Shown here piece after piece: positions 34,248-42,981 of a DNA stretch of 64,000 nucleotides (position 1 is its first letter; every line of letters starts with the position of its first letter). A model generated the notes under the pieces. It was not told the origin of the DNA and ran no database searches. It worked only from the letters and a program-made list of their open reading frames with translations. The position numbers were made by a program, and so were the translations under genes. The DNA is from G963422745 sp965214285. Lineage in GTDB: Bacteria; Actinomycetota; Acidimicrobiia; Acidimicrobiales; Aldehydirespiratoraceae. The stretch spans positions 496,001-560,000 of the forward strand of contig OZ243946.1 of NCBI GenBank assembly GCA_965214285.1. Reading direction: 5' to 3'.

Positions 34248-34834
34248 CCATGGTCACCACCTCGCTGCCGGCTCCGGAGGCCCGCCGTCCGCGCACCACC
34301 GTAGTGGGCGCCCTGCTGCTGTCGGTGGCGGCCTTCATGGCCTACGTCGGCCTCCTCGGCGTCTACGTGCTGCGCCGCGCCGAGGCACGCGACGCCGACC
34401 AGGAGTGGTTCCCCGAAGGCGTCATCGAGCTCGGCCCGTCGGGCTGGATCTTCTGGACGCTGATCCTGTCGGTCTTCACCGTGCAATGGGCCGAATGGTC
34501 GGTGCGCAAAGGCGACCGCACCAACGGGTTCTGGGCGCTCGGGCTCACCATGCTGTTCGGCGCAGCGGTTCTCAATCAGCTCTGGTTTATCGTCAACGAC
34601 ACCGGCTTCGTGCTGGCGGCATCGGAGCCCGAGCTGCTGTTCTTCGTGATGATCGGCAGCTTCATCGGCTTCTTGATCGCTGCCATCGCCGCCTTGCTGG
34701 TCACCACGCTGCGGGCCTTCGTCGGCCAGTACCGGGTGCGCGAGAGCGACGGCGTGGCCGCGGCCGCCGTGTATTGGAATACCGTCTGCGTCATGTACTG
34801 GATCACCTGGTACGCAGTCTTCGTGACCAAGTAG
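34244..34834 (+). CDS. Cytochrome c oxidase subunit III-like membrane protein (paralogue)
   Basis: A 196-residue protein with about five hydrophobic helices. The C-terminus (AAAVYWNTVCVMYWITWYAV) parallels the end of true subunit III downstream (GLYWHFVDIVWIFIFTVIYL), identifying it as a subunit III relative, with Asn replacing a conserved His. It begins within the last codons of the subunit I-like gene (overlap ATGA) and is followed 7 bp later by another membrane gene. It is shorter and more divergent than CtaE at 38989-39642. It is probably the partner of the degenerate subunit I-like protein. Confidence 0.72.
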   Translation: MTMVTTSLPAPEARRPRTTVVGALLLSVAAFMAYVGLLGVYVLRRAEARDADQEWFPEGVIELGPSGWIFWTLILSVFTVQWAEWSVRKGDRTNGFWALGLTMLFGAAVLNQLWFIVNDTGFVLAASEPELLFFVMIGSFIGFLIAAIAALLVTTLRAFVGQYRVRESDGVAAAAVYWNTVCVMYWITWYAVFVTK

Positions 34835-34841
34835 CCCCGCC

Positions 34842-35678
34842 ATGTTCACCACCGGCTTCAAGTTCTACTTCGGTCTGGCGCTGGGGATCGCGGCTGCGGC
34901 CGTGATCTACGGCTACACCACAGGCGGCGGCGGCGCCGGGCCGGCGGTGTGGGGCTGGAAAGGCGGCATCGGCGACCATCTCGGCTACGTGGTGCTGATG
35001 GGCGCAGGCGTTGCCGCGGCCGCGGCTGCGATCGTGCTGGTCTACTTCCGAGACGGCGACGCCGAGGCGCAAGCTGAGTACCTGGGAGTCGCCGACGTGG
35101 CCCCAGACGCCCCGGCCAGCCACAGCATCTGGCCCGTGGTCGGCGCATTCGGCGCGGCGGCCGCCATGTTCGGCCTGGTGATCCACCCGGCGATCTTCGT
35201 CACCGGCCTGGCGATCTGCGCGGCCACGCTGGTCGAGTGGATGATGGTCGCCTGGGCCGACCGTGCCACCGCCGACCCCGAGGCCAACAAGGCGCTGCGC
35301 AACCGCATCATGGCCCCGCTGGAGATCCCCGTGGCGGGCGCCGCGCTGGTGGGCCTGGTGGTGCTGGCAGCCTCGCGGATCCTGCTCAACGCCTCGCGCA
35401 ACGGGGCGGTGCTCTGGGCCGGGGTGATCGCCGTGGTCATCCTGGGCATCGGCACTCTGTATGCGGTGCGGCCCAGGCTCAACCCCAACGTCGTGGCCGC
35501 GCTGGTGCTCGCAGCGGGCACGGCGGTGCTCGCAGGCGGCATCGTCGCCGCTGTCGACGGGGAGCGCGAGTTCCATCCGCACGTGGTCCACGACCACGCC
35601 GAGGATCACGCAGACGACGACCACGCGGTCGACCCCGAAGACGACCACGCCGACACCGAGGACAGCCACTCCGAATGA
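34842..35678 (+). CDS. Oxidase-operon membrane protein of unknown function with His/Asp-rich tail
   Basis: A 278-residue protein with about six hydrophobic helices (for example FYFGLALGIAAAAVIYGYTT and VVGAFGAAAAMFGLVIHPAI) and a hydrophilic C-terminus dense in His and Asp (HPHVVHDHAEDHADDDHA). I do not recognise a named family. It lies between the subunit III-like gene and ctaC, whose ATG overlaps its stop, so it is translated as part of the oxidase operon. The His/Asp tail could bind copper or other metal near the membrane; this is speculation from composition. Confidence 0.7.
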   Translation: MFTTGFKFYFGLALGIAAAAVIYGYTTGGGGAGPAVWGWKGGIGDHLGYVVLMGAGVAAAAAAIVLVYFRDGDAEAQAEYLGVADVAPDAPASHSIWPVVGAFGAAAAMFGLVIHPAIFVTGLAICAATLVEWMMVAWADRATADPEANKALRNRIMAPLEIPVAGAALVGLVVLAASRILLNASRNGAVLWAGVIAVVILGIGTLYAVRPRLNPNVVAALVLAAGTAVLAGGIVAAVDGEREFHPHVVHDHAEDHADDDHAVDPEDDHADTEDSHSE

Positions 35679-36952
35679 GGCGCTCGCTTCTTCTCTTGCC
35701 GGCCCTGGCCGCCGCAGCGCTGACCGCCGGCTGCGCCGCCGATGCCGAGCTCGACACCCTCAAGCCGCAATCGGATGTGGCCCGCTCCATCGACGCGCTG
35801 CTGGACCCGGTGCTGTATGTGGCCGGCGTGGTGATGGTGCTCATCTGCGGCGCCTTGATCTGGCTGGCAGTGCGCAACCGGGTCGACAGCACCGACGGCT
35901 ACGACAACGACGACTTCCCCGAGCAGATCCACGGCAACAACCGCCTCGAGGTCGCCTGGACGCTGGTCCCCGCCGCCATCATGACCGTCATCGCCGTGGC
36001 CACCGTCGTCACCCACCTCGCCATCACCGGGACCGAGGCCAACGCCATGGAGGTCGAGGTGCACGGCCATTCCCACGACTGGGAGCCCAAGGTCGTGGTC
36101 GTCGGCCAGCAGTGGTGGTGGGAGTACCGCTACTACTTCGACAGCGACGTGACCCCCGAGTCGCTGGGCGACCCGCTTGACCTGCCGCCTGCGGACATCG
36201 TGACCTCAGGCCAGATGGTCATCCCCACAGGCGAGGAGGTCGAGCTGCTCGTCACCAGCCGCGATGTGCTCCACTCGCACTGGATCCCCGCCCTGCACGG
36301 CAAGCGCGACGCCCGCCCGGGGTTCTTCGCGCCGTGGAAGATCGAGGCCGACAACCCCGGCGTGTACTTCGGGCAGTGCACCGAGTTCTGCGGGGTCAGC
36401 CACTCGCGCATGAGGATGCAGACCGTGGCGATGACCCCCGCCGACTTCCAGGCCTGGGTCGATGCCCAGATGCAGCCCGCGGCGGTCCCAGCCGGGGCCG
36501 AGTCCTACGTGGAGGCACTGCGAGCCGGCGAGCCTGCCGTGCTCGGCGACACCGACAACCCGGCCGCTCGCGGCCTGGCCGCCTTCGTGGACAGCTGCTC
36601 GTCGTGTCATCTGATCAACGGCGTCAACGACCACAGCTACAGCGGCGCCTCCACCGAGTCCGGCGTGGCGCCCGACCTCACCCACTTCGCAGGCCGAACC
36701 ACCTTCGCCGGCGGTCTCGTCAACCTCTACAACCCCGACGGCTCGCTCAACCGAGACGACCTCGCCGCCTGGATCCGCAACCCCAACGAGCTCAAGGAGA
36801 ACGCCGCGGACAACCTGCCCGACGGGGTCGCCCCCCGGGGCATGCCGGCACTGGGGCTCTCCGAGCGGACCATCAGCGACCTCGTCGACTACCTCGGGAC
36901 CCTCGGGCCGACCCCGAGCCCGGCTGAGCTCGCAGCCACGGAGGTGCACTAG
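35675..36952 (+). CDS. ctaC: Cytochrome c oxidase subunit II fused to cytochrome c (caa3-type)
   Basis: A 425-residue lipoprotein: signal MRRSLLLLPALAAAALTAGC with lipobox LTAGC. Two transmembrane helices follow, then the cupredoxin domain with QQWWWEYRYYF and CuA ligands in HSHWIPALHGK, GQCTEFCGVSHSRMRM. After about residue 270 comes a class I cytochrome c domain with heme site CSSCH and a distal Met in APRGMPALGLSE. It receives electrons from cytochrome c or directly from the bc complex and passes them through CuA to subunit I. ATG overlaps the preceding stop and ctaD follows after 3 bp. Confidence 0.96.
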   Translation: MRRSLLLLPALAAAALTAGCAADAELDTLKPQSDVARSIDALLDPVLYVAGVVMVLICGALIWLAVRNRVDSTDGYDNDDFPEQIHGNNRLEVAWTLVPAAIMTVIAVATVVTHLAITGTEANAMEVEVHGHSHDWEPKVVVVGQQWWWEYRYYFDSDVTPESLGDPLDLPPADIVTSGQMVIPTGEEVELLVTSRDVLHSHWIPALHGKRDARPGFFAPWKIEADNPGVYFGQCTEFCGVSHSRMRMQTVAMTPADFQAWVDAQMQPAAVPAGAESYVEALRAGEPAVLGDTDNPAARGLAAFVDSCSSCHLINGVNDHSYSGASTESGVAPDLTHFAGRTTFAGGLVNLYNPDGSLNRDDLAAWIRNPNELKENAADNLPDGVAPRGMPALGLSERTISDLVDYLGTLGPTPSPAELAATEVH

Positions 36953-36955
36953 ACC

Positions 36956-38989
36956 ATGACGATCACCGAAGAGCCGCTGGCCCTCGAGAGCGGACGGCCC
37001 GCCGTGGCCGAACGCCCCCTCGGCGTGCTCACCCGGCCCCAGGGAGGCAACGGCTGGCGCGACTGGCTGAGCACCGTCGACCACAAGCGGATCGGCATCA
37101 TGTACGGCGCCTCGGCGATGTTCTTCTTCCTCGTGGGCGGGTTGGAGGCGCTGCTGATCCGCATGCAGCTCGCCTTCCCCGAGCAGGGCCTGATCAGCGC
37201 CCAGTTCTACAACGAGCTTTTCACCATGCACGGCGTCACCATGGTGTTCCTGTTCATCATGCCGCTGGCCGCGGCCTTCGCGAACTACCTGATCCCCTTG
37301 CAGATCGGCGCCCGCGACGTGGCCTTCCCCCGGCTCAACGCCCTGTCGTTCTGGGTCTGGCTGTCGGGCGCCTTGTTCCTCAACAGCGCCTGGCTGGTCG
37401 GCGGCGGCGGCGCCGACTGCGGCTGGTTCTGCTACTCGCCCAACTCGGGGCTCACCTTCTCGCCCAGCCACGGCGTCGACTTCTACGCCCTGGGCCTGCT
37501 CATCGCAGGCATCGCCTCGCTGGTCTCGTCGGTCAACCTGATCGTCACCTGCTTGAACATGCGAGCCCCGGGCATGACCCTGTTCCGGATGCCGGTGCTC
37601 ACCTGGATGCTCTTGATCACGCAGTTCCTGCTGGCGTTCGCCTTGCCGGTGATCACCGTGGCGCTGTTCCTGCTGCTCTTCGACCGCCTCTTCGACTCGC
37701 AGTTCTTCGACCCCGCCGCCGGCGCCGACCCGCTGCTGTGGCAGCACCTCTTCTGGATATTCGGCCACCCCGAGGTCTACATCATCATCCTGCCGAGCTT
37801 CGGCATCGTCTCTGAGATCCTGCCCACGTTCAGCCGCAAGCCGCTCTTCGGCTACTCGTTCATGGTGTTCTCCGGCATCGCCATCGGCTTCATGGGCTGG
37901 GGCGTGTGGGCGCATCACATGTTCGTCTCGGGCATCGGCCCGATCTCGGTGATCGCCTTCTCGCTGTCGACCATGTTCATCGCCGTGCCCACCGGCGTGA
38001 AGGTGCTCAACTGGCTGGCCACCATGTGGGGCGGTGCCCTGCGCTTCACCACCGCCATGCTGTTCGCCGTGGCGACGGTGGCGATGTTCACCATCGGCGG
38101 CCTCTCGGGGGTGACCCATGCCCTGGCGCCGGCGGACACCCAGCAGACCGACACCTACTACATCGTCGCCCACTTCCATTACGTGATCTTCGGCGGCGGC
38201 GTGCTCGGCATGATGGGCGGCTGCTACTTCTGGTGGCCCAAGGTGTTCGGCTACCTGTTGGACGAGCGCCGCGGCAAGTGGCACTTCTGGCTGATGCTGG
38301 TGGGCTTCAACCTGACCTTCGGGCCGATGCACGTGCTGGGCCTGCAGGGCATGAGCCGCCGCATCGACACCTACTCGTCGGGCTTCGGCTTCGAGTTCTG
38401 GAACCTGGTGTCCACCATCGGCGCGTTCCTCATCGCCTTGTCGGTTGCGGTCTTCATCTACAACGTGGTCAAGTCCAAGAAGGAGGCCGCCGACCTGCCG
38501 CCGGTCGGCCCCGATCCCTGGGACGCCCGCAGCCTCGAATGGTCGATCTCCTCGCCGCCGCCGGATCACAACTTCGACTACGTGCCGGTCGTGGAGAGCC
38601 AGGACGACTGGTGGTTCCGCAAGTACTCGATCGACGACGACCACAAGGTGGTGCGCATCGCCGAGCCGGAGCAGATCGCCCAGAAGGGCGACGCCGAGGG
38701 CGTGCACCTGCCTGCGCCGTCGTTCTGGCCGCTGGTGCTGGCGCTGGGCCTGCCGCTCATCGCCTACGGGCTGATCTTCAACCTGTGGCTGTGCGTGATC
38801 GGCGGCCTCCTCACCGGGCTGGCGCTGTATTCCTGGGCGCTCGAGCCCGTCGACGACCCCGACGCCGCCCACGGCCACGACGACGGCCCTGCCGACGATC
38901 CCGGCGCCGCCGACAGCTCGGGCGACGCCGCCGGGCCCGGGGCCGAGGAGCCAGCCGCCGCGGGCGCCGACACAGGGGGCGACGCCTGA
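36956..38989 (+). CDS. ctaD: Cytochrome c oxidase subunit I
   Basis: A 677-residue catalytic subunit of the aa3-type oxidase that reduces O2 and pumps protons. All metal ligands are present: heme a His in FTMHGVTMVF, CuB ligands in FGHPEVYI and WAHHMF, and heme a3/a His in HFHYVIFGG. The cross-linked His-Tyr pair lies in HPEVY. After about residue 560 there is an extra region with two more helices and an Asp/Gly/Ala-rich tail. The gene starts 3 bp after ctaC and overlaps ctaE, so the subunits are translationally coupled. Confidence 0.97.
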   Translation: MTITEEPLALESGRPAVAERPLGVLTRPQGGNGWRDWLSTVDHKRIGIMYGASAMFFFLVGGLEALLIRMQLAFPEQGLISAQFYNELFTMHGVTMVFLFIMPLAAAFANYLIPLQIGARDVAFPRLNALSFWVWLSGALFLNSAWLVGGGGADCGWFCYSPNSGLTFSPSHGVDFYALGLLIAGIASLVSSVNLIVTCLNMRAPGMTLFRMPVLTWMLLITQFLLAFALPVITVALFLLLFDRLFDSQFFDPAAGADPLLWQHLFWIFGHPEVYIIILPSFGIVSEILPTFSRKPLFGYSFMVFSGIAIGFMGWGVWAHHMFVSGIGPISVIAFSLSTMFIAVPTGVKVLNWLATMWGGALRFTTAMLFAVATVAMFTIGGLSGVTHALAPADTQQTDTYYIVAHFHYVIFGGGVLGMMGGCYFWWPKVFGYLLDERRGKWHFWLMLVGFNLTFGPMHVLGLQGMSRRIDTYSSGFGFEFWNLVSTIGAFLIALSVAVFIYNVVKSKKEAADLPPVGPDPWDARSLEWSISSPPPDHNFDYVPVVESQDDWWFRKYSIDDDHKVVRIAEPEQIAQKGDAEGVHLPAPSFWPLVLALGLPLIAYGLIFNLWLCVIGGLLTGLALYSWALEPVDDPDAAHGHDDGPADDPGAADSSGDAAGPGAEEPAAAGADTGGDA

Positions 38990-39642
38990 TGTCGGCCACG
39001 ACCGCAGCGCCGACCGCACCCGCCGCCGCCGGCGACGGCCACGCCGACGCCCACGCGCAGGATCACGACCCGCACGCCACCAACACCGGCATCTCGCACA
39101 CCAAGCTGGCCATGTGGCTGTTCCTGGGAACGGAGTGCCTGCTCTTCGGCGGGCTGATCTCGACCTACCTGCTCTACAAGACCCGCGGCAACGGCGGCGT
39201 GATCCCCGCCGACATCTTCGACATCCCGTTCACCTCGATCAGCTCGTTCGTGCTGCTGATGAGCTCTCTCACCATGGTGCTGGCGCTGTCTGCGGTGAGC
39301 CGCGGCGACATGGCGCGCGGCAAGGCCTGGCTGGTCGTCACGGCCATGCTCGGCAGCGTGTTCATCGGCGGGCAGGTCTATGAGTTCACGTCGTTCTACC
39401 GGGAGGGCCTCGGCTACACCTCCAACCCGGCCGCCTCGGCGTTCTACACGCTCACCGGCTTCCACGGCGTACACGTCAGCCTGGGGATCGTGATGCTGAT
39501 GTCGCTGTTCGTGGCCGCCCATCAGGGCAAGCTGCAACCCCGCAACGCCGAGACGGTGGAGATCGTGGGCCTCTACTGGCACTTCGTCGACATCGTGTGG
39601 ATCTTCATCTTCACCGTGATCTACCTGATCCCCGTCGAGTAG
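38989..39642 (+). CDS. ctaE: Cytochrome c oxidase subunit III
   Basis: A 217-residue protein whose ATG overlaps the ctaD stop (TGATG). A His/Asp/Ala-rich N-terminus precedes five hydrophobic helices; signatures are KLAMWLFLGTECLLFGGLIS, FTSFYREGLGYTSNPAASAF, the helix FYTLTGFHGVHVSLGIVML and the C-terminus GLYWHFVDIVWIFIFTVIYL. Subunit III stabilises subunit I and its proton uptake. It is normal, in contrast to the divergent paralogue at 34244-34834. Confidence 0.95.
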   Translation: MSATTAAPTAPAAAGDGHADAHAQDHDPHATNTGISHTKLAMWLFLGTECLLFGGLISTYLLYKTRGNGGVIPADIFDIPFTSISSFVLLMSSLTMVLALSAVSRGDMARGKAWLVVTAMLGSVFIGGQVYEFTSFYREGLGYTSNPAASAFYTLTGFHGVHVSLGIVMLMSLFVAAHQGKLQPRNAETVEIVGLYWHFVDIVWIFIFTVIYLIPVE

Positions 39643-39668
39643 CACCGAGCAGGCCCAGAGAGACCGAG

Positions 39669-40034
39669 ATGAGCGACACCGACACCGACACCGCCGCCGA
39701 CACCGCAGATCCCGCCACCGCCGCCGGCGCAGACGCCGCGGGCCACGACGAGCACAGCCACCCCTCGGACTGGGAGTACGTCAAGGTGGCGCTGATCCTG
39801 GCCGTGATCACCGGCTTGGAGGTGTTCACCTACTTCGAGTCGGTGCTCGACTGGGGGCCGCTGCTGGTTCCGGGCCTGCTGTTCATGATGGTGGTCAAGT
39901 TCTGGCTGGTGGCCCGCATGTTCATGCATCTCAAGGCCGACGGGGCCGTGCTCTCGCAGCTCTTCGGCGGTGGCCTGGCGCTGGCGACGGGCGTCTACAT
40001 CGTCACCCTGCTGGCCTTCAACGTCTGGGGCTGA
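39669..40034 (+). CDS. Cytochrome c oxidase subunit IV-type protein
   Basis: A 121-residue protein with a hydrophilic Asp/Ala/His-rich N-terminus (about 40 residues) and three hydrophobic helices (YVKVALILAVITGLEVFTYF, LLVPGLLFMMVVKFWLVARM, LALATGVYIVTLLAF). The motif MVVKFWLVARMFMHLKAD is the hallmark of prokaryotic subunit IV/COX4_pro-like proteins. It follows ctaE closely and precedes ctaG by 4 bp. Confidence 0.88.
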   Translation: MSDTDTDTAADTADPATAAGADAAGHDEHSHPSDWEYVKVALILAVITGLEVFTYFESVLDWGPLLVPGLLFMMVVKFWLVARMFMHLKADGAVLSQLFGGGLALATGVYIVTLLAFNVWG

Positions 40035-40038
40035 TGTG

Positions 40039-40902
40039 ATGGCCGCTCTGGCCGCGGTCGACGCCTGGGACTACGAGCTCCACCCGGAGGTCTGGCTGCT
40101 GGTGGCCGCCATCGTCGGCCTCGGCGTGTACGCCACCCGCTCGATCGGCCCGCTGGTCACAGCCGAGGGCACGCCGGTGGTCACCCGCCTGCAGAAGTGG
40201 TGCTTCGCTGCGGGCGTGGCCCTGCTGTGGCTGGCGGCGGACTGGCCGATGCACGACATCGCCGAGGAGCACCTCTACTTCGTGCACATGCTCCAGCACC
40301 TGATCATCAGCTTCATCGTGCCGCCGCTGCTGCTGCTGGCGATGCCTGCCTGGCTGGCCCGGCTGCTGATCCTCGACGACGGGCTCGCCCAGCGTGCGCT
40401 GCGCGTGCTGGCCAGGCCGCTGGTGGCGGGCGTGATCTTCAACGCCCTGCAGGTGCTGGCGCATTGGGGGGCGGTCGTGGAGCTCAGCGTGGAGAGCGGC
40501 GGCTTTCACTTCGCGCTGCACCTCGCCGTGTTCTTCTCGGCGCTGCTGATGTGGTTCCCGGTGCTCGGCCCGCTGCCGGAGATGCAGATGAGCGAGCCCG
40601 GCAAGATGCTCTACCTGTTCCTGATGTCGATCGTGCCGACCGTGCCCGCGGGCTGGCTCACCTTCGCAGAGGGCGTCGTCTACCCCAGTTACGACACCGA
40701 CACGCCGCTGTGGGGCATCAGCCCCGTCGACGACCAGCAGGCAGCGGGGGCGGTGATGAAGGTCCTCGGCGGCTTCTACCTGTGGGCGATCATCGCCATC
40801 CGCTTCTTCCGCTATGCCGCCGACCAGCGCTCAGCGGACCTGCGGGCCCGGCGCGACTCGCAGCTCACCTACGCCGACTTCGAGCGCGAAACCCAGACCT
40901 GA
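40039..40902 (+). CDS. ctaG: Caa3-type oxidase assembly factor CtaG-like
   Basis: A 287-residue membrane protein with about seven helices. Conserved features are DWPMHDIAEEHLYFVHMLQH, in which His residues recur at the membrane surface, LLILAMPAWLARLLI-like helix, HWGAVVELSVESGGFHFALH and MWFPVLGPLPEMQMSEPGKM. The CtaG_caa3 family is associated with copper insertion or maturation of caa3 oxidases. It is the last gene of the oxidase operon. Confidence 0.9.
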   Translation: MAALAAVDAWDYELHPEVWLLVAAIVGLGVYATRSIGPLVTAEGTPVVTRLQKWCFAAGVALLWLAADWPMHDIAEEHLYFVHMLQHLIISFIVPPLLLLAMPAWLARLLILDDGLAQRALRVLARPLVAGVIFNALQVLAHWGAVVELSVESGGFHFALHLAVFFSALLMWFPVLGPLPEMQMSEPGKMLYLFLMSIVPTVPAGWLTFAEGVVYPSYDTDTPLWGISPVDDQQAAGAVMKVLGGFYLWAIIAIRFFRYAADQRSADLRARRDSQLTYADFERETQT

Positions 40903-40912
40903 GGTACACTCC

Positions 40913-41347
40913 ATGATCGTTGCCGATCTGCTTGCACAGGCTCTATCGGCCAGCGCCATTGCAATAGCGCTCTGCTCGCTCCTTGTGACCTACGCTCACA
41001 GCCGGGCGATTCGGAGGATTGAGACTCGGGAGCACGAGTGGCAGGTAAGTGACCGCCAGTCGGCTTGGATCCAAGCACTTCCCCAGGCCAACGCCAGTGG
41101 CTCCAAGGGAACAATCCGCCTGAAGAACACGGGTCGAGCCGATGCAAGAGAAGTTGAGTGGAGAACCGAACCGGTTGGCGTTGGTCTATATTTTGAGCAA
41201 AAGAGAACTTCCTTGGCGGTCATCAGGCCGGGGGAGTATTATGATTTGGGGTACTTGCTGTCGAGCCACCAAATGGACGCGACGTTTGTGGTAACGTGGA
41301 CCGACGACCTTGGCGAGCATGAGACTGAGCGCATTCTGAGCTTGTGA
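40913..41347 (+). CDS. Hypothetical membrane-anchored protein
   Basis: A 144-residue protein with an N-terminal helix (LLAQALSASAIAIALCSLLV) and a soluble domain of about 100 residues (TIRLKNTGRADAREVEWRTE, SHQMDATFVVTWTDDLGEHE) with beta-strand character. No motif identifies a function. Base composition is lower in GC than the oxidase operon, like the methyltransferase gene it converges on, so both may belong to an acquired segment. Confidence 0.62.
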   Translation: MIVADLLAQALSASAIAIALCSLLVTYAHSRAIRRIETREHEWQVSDRQSAWIQALPQANASGSKGTIRLKNTGRADAREVEWRTEPVGVGLYFEQKRTSLAVIRPGEYYDLGYLLSSHQMDATFVVTWTDDLGEHETERILSL

Positions 41348-41355
41348 GAAGACGG

Positions 41356-42981
41356 TCAGTCCAGCTTCATCTGGACCACTTCGTCCCGAATCCGGAAGGC
41401 GACGGTGTAGGTTCCGTGCTCGATTGGCATATCCGGGCGCTTGCCATCCAACAGCTCCTGGACAGTGATAATCTGAATCCTAGGGTAGTCCTTCCCGAAG
41501 GCAGGCCAGTGGTAGATCCCAGCCTTCGTAGCTGTCTCCCGCATGCCTTTGGTCGGTTCAACCCGTGTGATCAGCACCCCCATCTCAGTCTTGTCCTTCT
41601 CGACCGTGCCGATCAAGTCCCGCACCATCGCAGGATTGACAGTCTCACCGCCCTTGACAGACACGGTGACAGTGCCGGCCTGCTTCTTGCCGTCCGTCAA
41701 GAAAAGGATCACGCCATCCGTGCCCTTGTCTCCGCCTCCCTTTGGATTCGGCCTTCCTCCAGCCTTCCTCACCGCCCACATCTCGAAGTTTTTCGGAGAA
41801 GCGTCGAACAACGCCTTGGCACCATCCAACCCCCTGGGGCTCCCGAACTCTTCGTACTTTATCCTAGGGTAGTGGTCGTGTAGCCGCTGCCCTATCAACG
41901 CGACAGCGAGGTAGGCAATGTCGATCCCGATCCATGAGCGCTTGAGCTTCTCGGCAGCGGCGACGGTGGTCCCGCATCCGCAGAACGGATCTAGCACCAC
42001 ATCCCCTTTGTTTGTGCTGGCTTCGATAATTCGTTCGAGAAGGACCAGCGGCTTCTGTGTCGGATAGCCGAGCCGTTCAGAGCTTCGGGCAGAAAGTGCA
42101 GGCACGTCATCCCACAGGGACTGAATGGCAGCACCTGGGCTCTCATCGAGGTAGTACTTTCTCCTGGGAACGTTGCCAGGCTTCGTCTGCACCACCAGGC
42201 CGTCGGCAATGAGCTTCTCCATGCTCTCTTTCGAGTAACGCCAAAAGCGGGTGACGCCCATTACTTCGTACTCGGGGTTTCCTTTGGCTGCACCTCCTGG
42301 TCCAGTCATGCTCACCAATCGGTAACGACGGCCGGTCCCTTCTTCGGTATATCTGTAGTTCTTCTGCTTGGCCTGCTCGCTCATGGGCCGAAACGGCTGG
42401 CGAAACTTGGGGTTCTGACCCTTGCTGTAGAACAGGATGGAGTCTGTCATGCGACCAAAGTGTGCGGCGCCTTGACCGAAGTTTCCCTTGATCGTTGCTG
42501 CTCTCTTCCAGACGATCTCGTTCCTGAATCGTTGTGGCCCAAAAATCTGATCGCAGATGATCTTCAGATAATGGCTTGCAGTCGGATCGCAATGCAAGTA
42601 CATCGAGCCTGTGTCCTTGAGGGCCCGGTGAATCTCCAGCAGACGGGGGGTCATCATCACGAGGTAGGCCATGACGTCGTTCTCGCCGAGCATCTGGCGC
42701 AGGGCGTGAATGCCCTGCGAGAGAGCGGGAGGAACGAAATAGTCGGTTCCGGTCACCAGCCGGTTCCATTCGGCTTCGGCTTCGGGGGTCCAATGCCAAG
42801 TGTCGTCGAATGCCTCCATCTGAGCCTGTGAGGGTCGAGAGTCATCCGACTTGAAGAGTACGTTGTAGGCCTGGTTCGAGTTGAAGGGCGGGTCGAGGTA
42901 GACGAGGTCAACGGACTCGTCGGGGACGTGGTCTCGCATGATCTCGAGATTGTCCCCGAAGTAGAGCTTCCTGGTCGTCAT
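41356..42981 (-). CDS. DNA methyltransferase (N6-adenine/N4-cytosine) fused to a nuclease-like domain
   Basis: A 541-residue protein starting MTTRKLYFGDNLEIMRDHVP. Residues about 1-370 form a beta-class DNA methyltransferase: catalytic motif DLVYLDPPFNSNQAYN near residue 30 and SAM-binding DVVLDPFCGCGTTVAAAEKL near residue 315. The remaining 170 residues resemble the catalytic domain of Mrr-type restriction enzymes: GGDKGTDGVILFLTDGKKQ, then TVTVSVKGGETVNPAMVRDL and MGVLITRVEPTKGMRE. The spacing of Asp (GTDGVI) and Lys (SVKGG) fits a PD-(D/E)xK-like site, although the middle acidic residue is unclear. A single-chain modification/restriction enzyme or a regulatory methyltransferase are both possible. 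GC content is below that of neighbours. Confidence 0.85.
   Translation of the reverse strand: MTTRKLYFGDNLEIMRDHVPDESVDLVYLDPPFNSNQAYNVLFKSDDSRPSQAQMEAFDDTWHWTPEAEAEWNRLVTGTDYFVPPALSQGIHALRQMLGENDVMAYLVMMTPRLLEIHRALKDTGSMYLHCDPTASHYLKIICDQIFGPQRFRNEIVWKRAATIKGNFGQGAAHFGRMTDSILFYSKGQNPKFRQPFRPMSEQAKQKNYRYTEEGTGRRYRLVSMTGPGGAAKGNPEYEVMGVTRFWRYSKESMEKLIADGLVVQTKPGNVPRRKYYLDESPGAAIQSLWDDVPALSARSSERLGYPTQKPLVLLERIIEASTNKGDVVLDPFCGCGTTVAAAEKLKRSWIGIDIAYLAVALIGQRLHDHYPRIKYEEFGSPRGLDGAKALFDASPKNFEMWAVRKAGGRPNPKGGGDKGTDGVILFLTDGKKQAGTVTVSVKGGETVNPAMVRDLIGTVEKDKTEMGVLITRVEPTKGMRETATKAGIYHWPAFGKDYPRIQIITVQELLDGKRPDMPIEHGTYTVAFRIRDEVVQMKLD

Noticed and set aside
36206..39019. Very long open frame of 937 codons on the minus strand across the oxidase genes
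   Set aside because: It is antisense to ctaC and ctaD, whose products have every expected motif. GC-rich codon bias leaves the opposite strand open; the translation is His/Gly/Arg-rich without domains.
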